A stretch of 64,000 bases of DNA from Phocoena phocoena (GCF_963924675.1 NC_089224.1:48775158-48839157), one strand, 5' to 3'. Counted from the stretch's first letter, positions 23,528 through 35,960 are shown. Numbers and translations: made by a program. Notes: generated by a model not told the origin, from the letters alone.

Positions 23528-24640
23528 GGAGAGGGGGAAGATGGCGGAAGAGTAAGACGCGGAGATCACCTTCCTCCCCACAGATACATCAGAAATACAT
23601 CTACACGCGGAACAACTCCTACAGAACACCTACTGAAAGCTGGCAGAAGACCTCAGACCTCCCAAAAGGCAAGAAACTCCCCACATACCTGGGTAGGGCA
23701 AAAGAAAAAAAAATAAACAGACAAATAATAGGGACGGGACCTGCACCAGTGGGAGGGAGCTGTGAAGGAGGAAAGGTTTCCACACACTAGGAAGCCCCTT
23801 CGCAAGCAGAGACTGCGGGCGGCGGAGGGGGGAGCTTCGAAGCCACGGAGGAGAGCGCAGCCACAGGGGTGCGGAGGGCAAAGCGGAGAGGTTCTCGCAC
23901 AGAGGATCGGTGCCGACCAGCACTCACCAGCCCGAGAGGCTTGTCTGCTCATCCGCCGGGGCGGGCGGGGCTGGGAGCTGAGGCTCGGGCTTCGGTACGA
24001 GCGCAGGGAGAGGACTGGCAGCGTGAACACAGCCTGAAGGGGTTAGTGCACCACAGCTAGCCGGGAGGGAGTCCGGGAAAAAGTGTGGACCTGCCGAAGA
24101 GGCAAGAGAATTTTTCTTCCCTCTTTGTTTCCTGGTGCGCGAGGAGAGGGGATTAAAAGCGCTGCTTAAAGGAGCTCCTCCAGAGACGGGCGTGAGCAGC
24201 GGCTAACAGCGCGGACCCCAGAGACGGACATGAGACGCTAAGGGTGCTACTGCCGCCACCAAGAAGCCTGTGTGAGAGCACAGGTCACTATCCACACCTC
24301 TCGTCCGGGAAGCTGTGCAGCCCGCCACTGCCAGGGTCCTGTGATCCAGGGACAACTTCCCCGGGAGAACGCACGGCACGCCGCAGGCCCGCCCCGCACT
24401 CCGTACCCCTCCCTCCCCACCAGCCTGAGTGAGCCTGAGCTCCCGAATCAGCGGCTCCTTTAACCCCGTCCTGTCTGAACAAAGAACAGACGCCCTCCGG
24501 CGACCTATACGCAGAGGCAGGGCCAAATCCAAAGCTGAGCCCCTGGGAGCTGTGAGAACAAAGAAGAGAAAGGGAAATCTCTCCCAGCAGCCTCAGGAGC
24601 AGCGGATTAAATCTCCACAATCAACTTGATATACTCTGCA
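23528..24640 (+). promoter_or_regulatory. L1 5' UTR (internal promoter region)
   Basis: The first ~1.1 kb of the L1 is GC- and CpG-rich, unlike its AT-rich surroundings (for example 23815-24010 and 24340-24420). In L1s this region holds the internal RNA polymerase II promoter. Its start, ggaagatggcggaagagtaa, contains aagatggcgg, which resembles the YY1 site found at the start of human L1. Activity today is unknown. Confidence 0.7.
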
Positions 24641-25622
24641 TCTGTGGAATACATGAATCGACAACAAATCATCCCAAATTGAGGAGGTGGACTTTGAGAG
24701 CAAGATTTATTATTTTTTCACCTTTTCCTCTTTTTGTGTGTATGTGTATGCTTCTGTGTGAGATTTTGTCTGTATAGCTTTGCTTTCACCATTTGTCCTA
24801 GGGTTCTTATCCATCCGTTTTCTTGTTTGTTTTTCTATTAAATTTTTTTTCTTAATAATAATTTTTTTATTTTAATAACTTTATTTTATTTTACCTTACT
24901 TTATTTTATTTTCTTTTATCTTCTTTCTTTCTTTTCTTTCCTTCTTTCTTTCTTTATTTCTTTTCCGCCCTCCCTCCCTCCCTTCCTTCCTTTCTACTAT
25001 TTCTCACTTTTATTCCGAGCCATGTGGCTGAAAGGCTCTTGGTGCTGCAGCCAGGAGTCAGTGCTGTGCCTCTGAGGTGGGAGAGCCATCTTCAGGACAC
25101 TGGTCCACAAGAGACCTCCCAGCTCCATGGAATATCAAACAGTAAAAATCTCCCAGAGATCTCCATCTCAACACCAGCACCCAGCTTCACTCAACGACCA
25201 GCAAGCTACAGTGCTGGACACCCTATGCCAAACAATTAGCAAGACAGGAACACAACCCCACCCATTAGGAGAGAGGCTGCCTAAAATCATAAGTCCACAG
25301 ACACCCCAAAACACACCACCAGATGTGGACCTGCCCACCAGAAAAACAAGATCCAGCCTCATCCACCAGAACACAGGCACTAGTTCCCTCCACCAGGAAG
25401 CCTACACAACCCACTGAACCAACCTTAGCCACTGGGGACAGACACCAAAAACAACAGGAACTACGAACCTGCAGCCTGCAAAAAGGAGACCCCAAACACA
25501 GTAAGATAAGCAAAATGAGATGACAGAGAAACACACAGCAGATGAAGCAGCAAGATTAAAACCCACCAGACCTAACAAATGCAGAGGAAACAGGCAGTCT
25601 ACCTGAAAAAGAATTCAGAATA

Positions 25623-26398
25623 ATGATAGTAAAGATGATCCAAAATCTTGGAAATAGAAGAGACAAAATGCAAGAAACATTTAACAAGGACCTAGAAGAA
25701 CTAAAGATGAAACAAGCAACGATGAACAACACAATAAATGAAATGAAAAATACTCTAGATGGGATCAATAGCAGAATAACGGAGGCAGAAAAACGGATAC
25801 ATGACCTGGAAGATAAAATACTGGAAATACATACTGCAGAGCAGAATAAAGAAAAAAGAATGAAAAGAACTAAGGACAGTCTCAGAGACCTCTGGGACAA
25901 CATTAAACGCACCAACATTCGAATTATAGGGGTTCCAGAAGAAGAGGAGAAAAAGAAAGGGACTGAGAAAATATTTGAAGAGATTATAGTGGAAAACTTC
26001 CCTAATATGGGAAAAGAAATAGTTAGTCAAGTCCAGAAAGCACAGAGAGTCCCATACAGGATAAATCCAAGGAGAAACACGCCAAGAAACATATTAATCA
26101 AACTGTCAAAAATTAAATACAAAGAAAACATATTAAAAGCAACAAGGGAAAAAACAACAATTAACACACAAGGGAATCCCCATAAGGTTAACAGCTGATC
26201 TTTCAGCAGAAACTCTGCAAGCCAGAAGGGAGTGGCAGGACATATTTAAAGTGATGAAGGAGAAAAACCTACAACCAAGATTACTCTACCCAGTAAGGAT
26301 CTTATTCAGATTTGATGGAGAAATTAAAACCTTTACAGACAAGCAAAAGCTGAGAGAGTTCAGCACCACCAAACCAGTTTACAACAAATGCTAAAGGA
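25623..26398 (+). pseudogene. L1 ORF1 (RNA-binding protein), broken
   Basis: The open part, 25623-26198, encodes a 191-residue piece of the L1 ORF1 protein: a charged coiled coil (DLEELKMKQATMNNTINEMK, EAEKRIHDLEDKI), then the RRM-like part (NIRIIGVPEEEE) and the start of the C-terminal domain (NFPNMGKEI, PRNILIKL). After the stop at 26196 the homologous sequence continues in another frame to about 26398. The natural start lies upstream near 25520 and is separated by stops. ORF1p normally forms trimers on L1 RNA; this copy cannot. Confidence 0.85.
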
Positions 26399-26433
26399 TC
26401 TTCTCTAGGCAAGAAACACAACAGAAGGAAAAG

Positions 26434-29400
26434 ATGTATAATAACAAACCCAAAACAATTAAGAATATGGAAATACGAATATACATATCGATAATTACCT
26501 TAAATGTAAATGGATTAAATGCTCCCACTAAAAGACACAGACTGGCTGAATGGATACAAAAACAAGACCCTTATTATATATGCTGTCTACAAGACACCCA
26601 CTTCAGACCTAGAGACACATACAGACTGAAAGTGAGGGGATGGAAAAAGATATTCCATGCAAATGGAAACCAAAAGAAAGCTGGAGTAGCAATTCTTATA
26701 TCAGACAAAATGGACTTTAAAATAAAGACTATTAGAAGAGACAAAGAAGGACACTACATAATGATCAAGGGATCGATCCAAGAAGAAGATATAACACTTG
26801 TAAATATTTATGCACCTAACATAGGAGCATGTCAATACATAAGGCAAAAACTAACAGCCATAAAAGGGGAAATTGACAGTAACACTTTCATAGTAGGGGA
26901 CTTCAACACCCCACTTTCACCAATGGACAGATCATCCAAAATGAAAATAAATAAGGAAACACAAGCTTTAAATGATACATTAAACAAGATGGACTTAATT
27001 GATATTTATAGGACATTCCATCTAAAAACAACAGAATACACATTTTTCTCAAGTGCTCATGGAACATTCTCCAGGAAAAATCATATCTTGGGTTACAAAT
27101 CAAGCCTTGGTAAATTTAAGAAAATTGAAATTGTATCAAGTATCTTTTCCGACCACAACGCTATGAGACTAGATATCAATTACAGGAAAAGATCTGTAAA
27201 AAATACAAACACATGGAAGCTAAACAATACACTACTTAATAAATAAGAGATCACTGAAGAAATCAAAGAGGAAATCAAAAAATAACTAGAAACAAATGAC
27301 AATGGAGACACGACGACCCAAAACTTACAGGATGCAGCAAAAGCAGTTCTAAGAGGGAAGTTTACAGCAATACAATCCTACCTTAAGAAACAGGAAACAT
27401 CTCGAATAAACAACCTAACCTCGCACCTAAAGCAATTAGAGAAAGAAAAACAAAAAAACTCCAAAGTTAGCAGAAGAAAAGAAATCATAAAGATCAGATG
27501 AGAAATAAATGAAAAAGAAATGAAGGAAACAATAGCAAAGATCAATAAAACTAAAAGCTGGTTCTTTGAGAAGATAAACAAAATTGATAAACCATTAGCC
27601 AGACTCATCAAGAAAAAAAGGGAGAAGACACAAATCAATAGAATTAGAAATGAAAAAGGAGAAGTAAAAACTGACACTGCAGAAATACAAAAGATCATGA
27701 GATTACTACAAGCAATTCTATGCCAATAAAATGGAAAACCTGGAAGAAATGGACAAATTCTTAGAAATGCACAACCTGCCAAGACTGAAACAGGAAGAAG
27801 TAGAAAATATGAACAGACCAATCACAAGCACTGAAATTGAAACTGTGATTAAAAATCTTCCAACAAACAAAAGCCCCGGACCAGATGGCTTCACAGGCGA
27901 ATTCTATCAAATTTAGGGAAGAGCTAACACCTATCCTTCTAAAACTCTTCCAAAATATAGCAGAGAGAGGAACACTCCCAAACTCATTCTATGAGGCCAC
28001 CATCACTTTGATACCAAAACCAGACAAGGATGTCACAAAGAAAGAAAACTACAGGCCAGTATCACTGATGAACATAGATGCAAAAATCCTCAACAAAATA
28101 CTAGCAAACAGAATCTAACAGCACATTAAAAGGATCATACACCATGATCAAGTGGGGTTTATTCCAGGAATGCAAGGATTCTTCAATATACACAAATCAA
28201 TCAACGTGATACACCATATTAACAAATTGAAGGAGAAAAACCATATGATCATCTCAATAGATGCAGAGAAAGCTTTTGACAAAATTTAACACCCATTTAT
28301 GATAAAAACCCTGCAGAAAGTAGGCATAGAGGGAACTTTCCTCAACATAATAAAGGCCATATATGACAAACCCACAGCCAACATCGTCCTCAATGATGAA
28401 AAACTGAAAGCATTTCCACTAAGATCAGGAACAAGACAAGGTTGCCCACTCTCACCAGTCTTATTCAACACAGTTTTGGAAGTTTTAGCCACAGCAATCA
28501 GAGAAGAAAAGGAAATAAAAGGAATCCAAATAGGAAAAGAAGAAGTAAAACTGTCACTGTTTGCAGATGACATGATACTATACATAGAGAATCCTAAAGA
28601 TGCTACTAGAAAACTACTAGAGCTAATCAATGAATTTGGTAAAGTAGCAGGATACAAAATTAATGCACAGAAATCTCTGGCAATTCTATACACTAATGTT
28701 GAAAACTCTGAAAGTGAAATCAAGAAAACACTCCCATTTACCATTGCAATAAAAAGAATAAAATATCTAGGAATAAACCTACCTAAGGAGACAAAAGACC
28801 TGTACACAGAAAACTATAAGACACTGATGAAAGAAATTAAATATGATACAAATAGATGGAGAGATATACCATGTTCTTGGATTGGAAGAATCAACATTGT
28901 GAAAATGACTCTACTACCCAAAGCAATCTACAGATTCAATGCAATCCCTATCAAAGTACCACTGGCATTTTTCACAGAACTAGAACAAAAAATTTCACAA
29001 TTTGTATGGAAATACAAAAGACCCCAAATAGCCAAAGCAACCTTGAGAACGTAAAACGGAGCTGGAGGAATCAGACGCCCTGACTTCAGACTATACTACA
29101 AAGCTACAGTAATCAAGACAGTATGGTACTGGCACAGAAACAGAAATATAGATCAATGGAACAGGATAGAAAGCCCAGAGATAAGCCCACGCACATATGG
29201 TCACTTTATCTTTGATAAAGGAGGCAGGAATGTACAGTGGAGAAAGGACAGCCTCTTCAGTAAGTGGTAATGGGAAAACTGGACAGGTACATGTTGAAGT
29301 ATGAGATTAGATCACTCCCTAACACCATACACAAAAATAAGCTCAAAATGTATTAAAGACCTAAATGTAAGGCCAGACACTTTCAAACTCTTAGAGGAAA

Positions 29401-30177
29401 ACGTAGGCTGAACACTCTATGACATAAATCACAGCAAGATCCTTTTTGACCACCTCCTAGAGAAATGGAAATAAAAACAAAAATAAACAAATGGGACCTA
29501 ATGAAACTTCAAAGCTTTTGCACAGCAAAGGAAACCATAAACAAGACGAGAAGACAACCCTCAGAATAGGAGAAAATATTTGCAAATGAAGCAACTGACA
29601 AAGGATTAATCTCCAAAATGTACAAGCAGCTCAATAACAAAAAAACAAACAACCCAATCCAAAATGGGCAGAAGACCTAAATAGACATTTCTCCAAAGAA
29701 GATATACAGAGTGTCAACAATTACATGAAAGAATGCTCAACATCATTAATCATTAGAGAAATGCAAATCAAAACTACAATGAGATATCATCTCACACCAG
29801 TCAGAATGGCCATCATCAAAAAATCTATAAACAATAAATGCTGGAGAGGGTGTGGAGAAAAGGGGACACTCTTGCACTGCTGGTGGGAATGTGAATTGGT
29901 TCAGCCACTATGGAGAACAGTATGGAGGTTCCTTAAAAAACTACAAATAGAACTACCATATGACCCAGCAATCCCACTACTGGGCATATACCCTGAGAAA
30001 ACCATAATTCAAAAAGAGTCATGTACCAAAATGTTCACTGCAACTCTATTTACAATAGCCAGGAGATGGAAACAACCTAAGTGTCCATCATCAGATGAAT
30101 GGATAAAGAAGATGTGGCACATATATACAATGGAATATTACTCAGCCATAAAAGAAACGAAATTAAGCTATTTGTAA
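26434..30177 (+). pseudogene. L1 ORF2 (endonuclease and reverse transcriptase), broken
   Basis: 26434-27246 encodes the endonuclease domain (ITLNVNGLNAP, VGDFNTPL, IFSDHNAM). The catalytic glutamate of the QETH motif is Asp here (LQDTHF). The frame then meets stops at 27244, near 27283 and near 27499, changes frame near 27700 and again near 27900, and continues as reverse transcriptase with an intact [12 protein letters not shown] box (28558-28593). A last open piece, 29725-30177, encodes the cysteine-rich C-terminal end ([18 protein letters not shown]). At least three frameshifts and several stops make it non-functional. Confidence 0.9.
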
Positions 30178-30492
30178 TGAGGTGGATAGACCTAAAGTCT
30201 GTCATACAGAGTGAAGTATGTCAGAAAGAAAAAGACAAATACCGTATGCTAACACACATATATGGAATTTAAGAAAAAAAAAATGTCATGAAGAACCTAG
30301 GGGTAATACAGGAATAAAGACACAGACCTACTAGAGAACGGACTTGAGGATATGGGGAGGGGGAAGGGTAAGCTGTGAGAAAGTGAGAGAGTGGCATGGA
30401 CATATATATACTACCAAACGTAAAATAGATAGCTAGTGGGAAGCAGCCGCATAGCACAGGGAGATCAGCTCAGTGCTTTCTGACCACCTAGA

Positions 30493-30523
30493 GGGGTGGG
30501 ATAGGGAGGGTGGGAGGGAGGGA
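30493..30523 (+). other. G-rich tract in L1 3' UTR, possible G-quadruplex
   Basis: Six or more runs of three or four G separated by one to three bases lie within about 31 bases (ggggtgggatagggaggg, then tgggagggaggg). L1 3' UTRs commonly carry such a tract. The same tract appears as C-runs in the minus-strand L1 copies at about 16830-16862 and 47830-47860. Confidence 0.7.
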
Positions 30524-30653
30524 GACGCAAGAGGGAAAAGATATGGGAACATATGTATACGTATAACTGATTCACTTTGTTATAAAGCAGAAACTAACAC
30601 ACCATTGTAAAGCAATTATACTCCAATACAGATGTAAAAAGAAAATTATGATT

Positions 30654-33105
30654 TATCCTTGATACAGCCCTGAAAGTAAGTCAATAAAAATGATTGTAAA
30701 TATTTCAATTCTGCAACTCTGTTTTCAGGATGGACATAAATTTCTGCAGCTCTGTAGGTAGGAGTTAGCTGCTAACTGTGGAAAGAAAACCAGAAAGGAC
30801 AGCCAGTTTAACAAGGTGGGATTAAGACACAGACTTTGGAGTCTGACTGCCTGAGACCAAATCCTGGCTATATTTCTTGCTGGATGATTCTGGGCCTCAG
30901 TTTCCTCATTTGTAAAATGGTACCTCCCCCTCATTGTAAGGTTAGGATGATGCAAGGATTAGATGATATAATGTATGTCACAATGTTGGTACATGATAAA
31001 CATTCAATAAATGTTGGCTATTTCTATGAGTATCAGACATGCCAGCAAGTTCCCTGTGTGATTTTGTATGAGTTACTTTACCTCTCTGAGTCTCAGGTTC
31101 TGCACTGATACAAAGCTGGAAAAAAAGGAGACAGCTGGATAATTCCTAAAACTCTTCCAAGTTCCCCTACTTAAGGTGGTTCTTCTTAGATAGAAGACTT
31201 CTCCAGGAAAGCATGCCTTGGCCTTCAGCTGTAGAAAACTTCAGCAGTTTCTTGAAGTTGCTAGAACTGTCCCTCTTCTTGGAATGACCCCATTCTCTGT
31301 CTACCTGCCCAACACAACATCAGGCACATCTTTTCTACAGTTCTTCCCAATTACCCTTTACCTCTACTGCCTCCAAGTATACGTGACCCCTCCCTCATTT
31401 TATGTCTCCGCCATGCCCTGTACATACACTGATCATATCTCACATGATACTTTCTCTCTTTTCTGCATGTCTGTTTCCTGATACAAGTTAGGAAACTACA
31501 TCTTACTGAATTCTAGCAAAGGGCCAAGCATACAGCAGCTGCTTACTTATTAACTGTGGGCTGAATGATTTCATTTAAAAGTTCTGGTTTTTTATACAAT
31601 TTTCTGTATACATCATTTTTTCTAATCCTTAGAAAAGACTTCCCTGTTCAAAAGCACAACAATCTCTTATTGTGCTCTAAAACGGAGCAAGAGGCCGCTG
31701 ATAAGATCTAATTACACACTAACTCTGCGATCTGATAGGATGATTTGGGAGAGCAGGTCATGCTGATGGCAATCTGGCTGGTGTTTCCCTTACATACACG
31801 AGATTTTAAGATTTCCGAGGATGCTGGGACTTTTCATTTCTCCTGACTCCACTTCTTTAAAGTGCGGAAGGGTGAGACCCCATTTTCCATTCACTCATTT
31901 TTAATGCTGGCTTTTTGGAAGCACGACATCTCTCAATTATGCCATGAAAAAGTGCTTTATGGGAAAATGATAAGAAGTTGATCACACAATCTCCTGGAAT
32001 CAGGATAGAGGCTCTCATTTCTCCTAACAAAAGAGGGCTCCTATGCTAAATTATAAGCCCTAAGGGGATAAAAAAAGATCAATAAAAATCAATACATAGG
32101 TGACACTGGAAACAATTATGTATCCGCCAATACAGAAAAATTATGAATTTGCACTCCCTGAGTGAAGTGGTATTTACCAAAAAATCAGCTTTCTAAAGAT
32201 GTTTTTAGAAATGAATTAAATGATTAAATGAATAAAATGAATGATTAAATGAATAAAACATTCATTGCCTGAGGGGGACTATGCCAGAGAGACTCTGAGA
32301 GAAGCAAGGCCCAGTCTCTGTCCTCAATGAGCTTATTGTCTAGTTGGAGAGTCAGAGAGTGCCTCCACTCACCGTGATCTGAGGCAGACTCGGGCCACAC
32401 TGTGAATAAAGTTATAATGTATTCACACCACAGAATTGAGCAGTGAATTCTGCCAGGAGAGTAAGGCCAGGAAGGGTCATGAAACAGGTGACACTTGAGC
32501 TGGGTTTCTGGAAGAGTGAGCTGTAAAGGCAGAGGAGTAGGAAGGGCCATTCCAGGCATCTGGCGACTATGAGCAAAGGCACATAACAAAGCCTGGTGCA
32601 TTTGGAAGCTTCGAAGTGTCTGTGGCTTAGGTGCAAGGCCAAACAGAACAATGTGAAGAGGACACAGAGTTGGTACCAGGCTGTGAAGGGCCCTGAATTG
32701 CACGCTAAGGAGCTTAGAGTCTCCCATCAAAGGTTTCTGACAGAGTTATTTAACATCTAGACCTTCAAAAGGGCCTTAATTCAAATTATATCAGGTTTAG
32801 ATTTTGGAAAAAAGATTCCTATCATCAATTTAGGGAAACTGAGAAGTGGGTCTTCCTAAAATGGGAAGCCACTGGAGACAGAGAAACCAGTTATGAAAAC
32901 ACTGTAATAGACGAGTCCTGAGGAAATAGGAGAAGAGAGAAATTTTAGAGTCCTGTGGTGGGTAGCATTAATCAGGTGACTGATTAAATGTGAGGAGAAA
33001 GGAGAGGGGCATCTAGGATGGTGTTAGGGCAGTGGCTGGTTGCCCATTCATCACCTGGGGAGGTTTTAAAACTAATGATTCCTTCAGAGGTGGTACCGGG
33101 TCAAC
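30654..33105. repeat. Intron 3 DNA with MIR and L2 fossils
   Basis: A well-preserved MIR on the plus strand spans about 30815-31025 (agacacagactttggagtc, cctcagtttcctcatttgta, cattcaataaatgttggct). A second MIR piece follows near 31060-31110. L2-like text on the plus strand covers about 31220-31560 and antisense L2-like text about 32270-32730 (tgacacttgagctgggttt, ggccattccaggcat). A MER5A-like trace occurs near 33015-33100. Nothing coding. Confidence 0.65.
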
Positions 33106-33373
33106 GAGATTCTATAAGGAAAAACATCGGCTCAACTCTACCTCACACTATACCTAAAATTGATTCTAAGTGGATTGCAGATCTAACTATGGAAGGAAAC
33201 ACAGTACAACTTTTAAAAAATAATATCAGAGAACACACTCATGACCTGTAGAATACGCAAATATTTCTTAAAATAGGGCACACAAACACTTATTCATGAA
33301 AAAAGCATTTCTAAATTGGACTGTGTTAAAATTAAGAACTTCTATCTTTCAAAAGAAATCATTAGAAAGAATT

Positions 33374-33747
33374 AAAAGGCAACCAAAAAAATGGGGCTTC
33401 CCTGGTGGCACAGTGGTTAAGAATCCACCTGCCAATGCAGGGGACACGGGTTCGAGCCCTGGCCCGGGAGATCCCACATGCCATGGAGCAACTAAGTCCG
33501 TGTACCACAACTACCAAGCCTGCACTCTACAGCCTACAAGCCACAGCTACTGAGCCTGCATGCCACAACTACTGAAGCCCATGCACCTAGAGGCCGTGCT
33601 CTGCAACAAAAGAAACCACAACAATGAGAAGGCCGTGCACCTCAGTGAAGGGTAGCCCCTGCCGCAACTAGAGAAAGCCCGCACACAGCAACGAAGACCT
33701 AACACAGCCAAAAATAAAACAAATAATTAAAAAAAGGCAACCAAAAA
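33374..33747 (+). mobile_element. CHR SINE with 16-bp TSD
   Basis: The element (33390-33731) begins ggggcttccctggtggcac, has the tRNA-like head (gttcgagccctggcccggg), several CCACAACTACY-type units, and ends cacagccaaaaataaa. The duplication aaaaggcaaccaaaaa lies at 33374-33389 and 33732-33747. It sits inside an old L1. Confidence 0.92.
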
Positions 33748-34062
33748 CATGTTAAGATACTCACAATACACATATCCAAAACAGGACTTGTATCCAAAAT
33801 ATTAAAAAGAAAAAACTCCTATAAACCATTAAGAAAAAGATGACCCAATTTTTTAAATGTGCAAGAGGGTTGAACAGACAGTTCACCAAATAAGATATTC
33901 AAATATCTAATCTGAAAGGGGCTCAATTTCATTATTTTGCCAATGCAAATGAAACCACATTGAAACATACCCACAAGAATGGTTAAAGTGGAAAAAAAAG
34001 AAAAGAAAAAAAACTCAGAAAATATCAAGTGTTCAGGGGGTGTAGAACAACCTGAACTCTCA

Positions 34063-34178
34063 AATTCTGCTGGTGGGGACCATCGGGGAAGATGGTGGAA
34101 GAGTAAAACGCGGAGATCACCTTCCTCCCCACAGATACACCAGAAATACATCTACAGGTCCAATCCTGCTGGTGGGAG
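34063..34178 (+). mobile_element. Isolated L1 5' UTR fragment (~71 bp) between direct repeats
   Basis: 34086-34156 matches the first ~71 bases of the L1 5' UTR at 23534-23605 (gggaagatgg.ggaagagtaa, acgcggagatcaccttcc, catctaca). It interrupts the old L1 ORF2 text, and about 15 bases of that host text are present on both sides (aattctgctggtggg at 34063-34077, aatcctgctggtggg at 34162-34176). There is no L1 body and no A-tail. Confidence 0.75.
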
Positions 34179-35069
34179 CAAGAACTGGTAGAACATTTTG
34201 GAAAACAACTTAGCAGTATCTATCTACAAAAGCTGAAAAGACTTACACCCTGTGCCCCAGCAATTCCACTTGTAGGCATATATCCATCAGAAATGTGCTT
34301 AAGACTCATATACAAAAATGGGCTGTTCAAAATAGCCAGAAAATAGAAACACCCAAATGTGTATCAGTGAGAAAACAGACACATAAATTGTGCTCTATTC
34401 TCACAATGGAAATCTAGACAACAATGAGAATGAAAGGACTATACCTACACACAGCAAAAGAAATACAAAGTTGAGCAAAAGGAGGCAGATCTAAAGAGTA
34501 CATGCTCTATGATTTCATTTAAGCAAAAGTCTAAATTAGAACTATATGGCCTTAGAAGTCAGGACAGCTCGCATCTGGAAGGGCAGCAATGGGCAGTTTC
34601 TTAAACTAGGTACCTTTACATGACAGTATCAGTGTGTAATAATTCATTGAGCCATACATTTATGATTTGAGCACTATACTTTTTGTATATTATAGATCAA
34701 TAAAAAGCTCAGGAAAAAAAAACAAAACCTGATGCCTGTGTCCCACTTCCAGATTTCTGAGTAACCAGTCTGCCTTGTGGTCTGGCCAGCTACAGTCTTT
34801 CAAGTCCCTTAGGTGATTCTAATATACACCAAGTTTGAGAACATTGCATTCCAATCTCTAGACTGAATACCTGGGTAGGTGATGATAAAAATCTGAGATG
34901 AAGAACACAGGAGGAAGAGACTGTGGGGAGGAAATATAGAGGTGTTTCAAATTCAGCAAATACAAAGTCTAACAGAATATTCACAAGGTTGGACTAAACA
35001 TATAACTAAATACATGGGTCTTGAGCCCAAAAGAGGGTAGATTATCTGATAACATCTGGAATCTTTCTT

Positions 35070-35560
35070 TTTCTTTCCCAGTTTTACTGAGATATAATTG
35101 GCCTATAACACTGAATAAGTTTAAGGTGGACAACATAATGATTTGATATATGCATATATCATGAAATGATCACTATGGGAAGTTTAGTTAACATGCATCC
35201 TCACACAGTTACAATTTTTTTTCTTCTGATAAGAGCTTTAAAGATCAACTCTCTTACCAACTTTCAATATGGTATTGAAATATAGAAGTTAAACAATATG
35301 GTACTGTTAACTATAGTCATCAAGCTATACATTACATGCTCAGAACTTACTTATCTTATAGCTGGAAGTTTGTACCTTTTGACCACTTTCACCCATTTCA
35401 TGCACTCCCCCTACCCCCCAGCTCTGACAACCACCCATGTGAGCTCTGTTTCTATGAGTTTGGTTTTTTTACATTCCATGTAAGTGAGATCATACAATTT
35501 TTTGGTGTGTATACATACATTTATAAAATGGAATATTATTCAGCCATAATAAAGAAGGAA
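35070..35560 (-). mobile_element. Old L1 3' UTR, minus strand, with short inverted piece
   Basis: 35070-35515 reads as an old L1 3' UTR from the minus strand (cagttttactgagatataattggc split by divergence, gtaagtgagatcatac). 35520-35560 switches to plus-strand L1 text (aaaatggaatattattcagcc). The pattern suggests a small inversion at integration. Confidence 0.6.
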
Positions 35561-35727
35561 ACACCTGGAATCTTGAAGTCTAGGCCATTAGATAAAAGGA
35601 AGAAGGGGAAGAAAATCCCCCCCAAATCAAGATAAAACAAAATTCCACAAGTTTTCTTTTTCTTCTGGTTTTATATTTGGTAGGTGGGAATTAGCTGTAA
35701 TTAGTGTTACCATCAGCCAGGAGCTTT

Positions 35728-35960
35728 ACATAAACTTTTTTTTTTTTTTTTTTTTTTTGCGGTATGCGGGCCTCTCACTGTTGTGGCCTCTCCCGTTGCG
35801 GAGCACAGGTTCCGGATGCGCAGCCTCAGCGGCCATGGCTCACAGGCCCAGCCGCTCCGCGGCATGTGGGATCTTCCCAGACTGGGGCATGAACCTGTGT
35901 CCCCTGCAACGGCAGGCGGACTCTCAACCACTGCGCCACCAGGGAAGCCCATACATAAAC
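35728..35960 (-). mobile_element. CHR SINE, minus strand, with 9-bp TSD
   Basis: The T-run at 35738-35758 followed by gcggtatgcgggcctctcac is the reverse of the SINE tail; the head ends at ccaccagggaagccc (35950). The direct repeat tacataaac stands at 35728-35736 and 35952-35960. The body is little diverged. Confidence 0.92.

Larger units (their letters stand above)
23515..30653 (+). mobile_element. Full-length, inactive L1 retrotransposon
   Basis: The element (23528-30641) starts with a G-rich 5' UTR (gagagggggaagatggcgg), which is CpG-rich to about 24640, followed by a pyrimidine tract (24840-25015), ORF1, ORF2, a 3' UTR with a G-rich tract, and an A-rich tail. A near-identical duplication, aaaatttatgatt / aaaattatgatt, lies at 23515-23527 and 30642-30653. 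It is antisense to SH3GL2. Stops and frameshifts in both ORFs show that it cannot move by itself. It is an ordinary genomic L1 of cetartiodactyl type. Confidence 0.93.
33110..34710 (+). mobile_element. Old L1 ORF2/3' remnant, interrupted twice
   Basis: Diverged L1 ORF2 text on the plus strand (33110-33373, 33748-34065, 34175-34700): gattgcagatctaac, aacaatgagaatg, gcaattccacttgtaggcat, aatagccagaaaat. It is interrupted by a CHR SINE (33390-33731) and by a small L1 5' UTR fragment (34080-34160). It is much older than the L1 at 23528. Confidence 0.7.

Noticed and set aside
23485..24620. Several overlapping open frames on both strands in a GC-rich stretch
   Set aside because: They lie in the L1 5' UTR; high GC makes long chance frames, and none has a recognisable domain.
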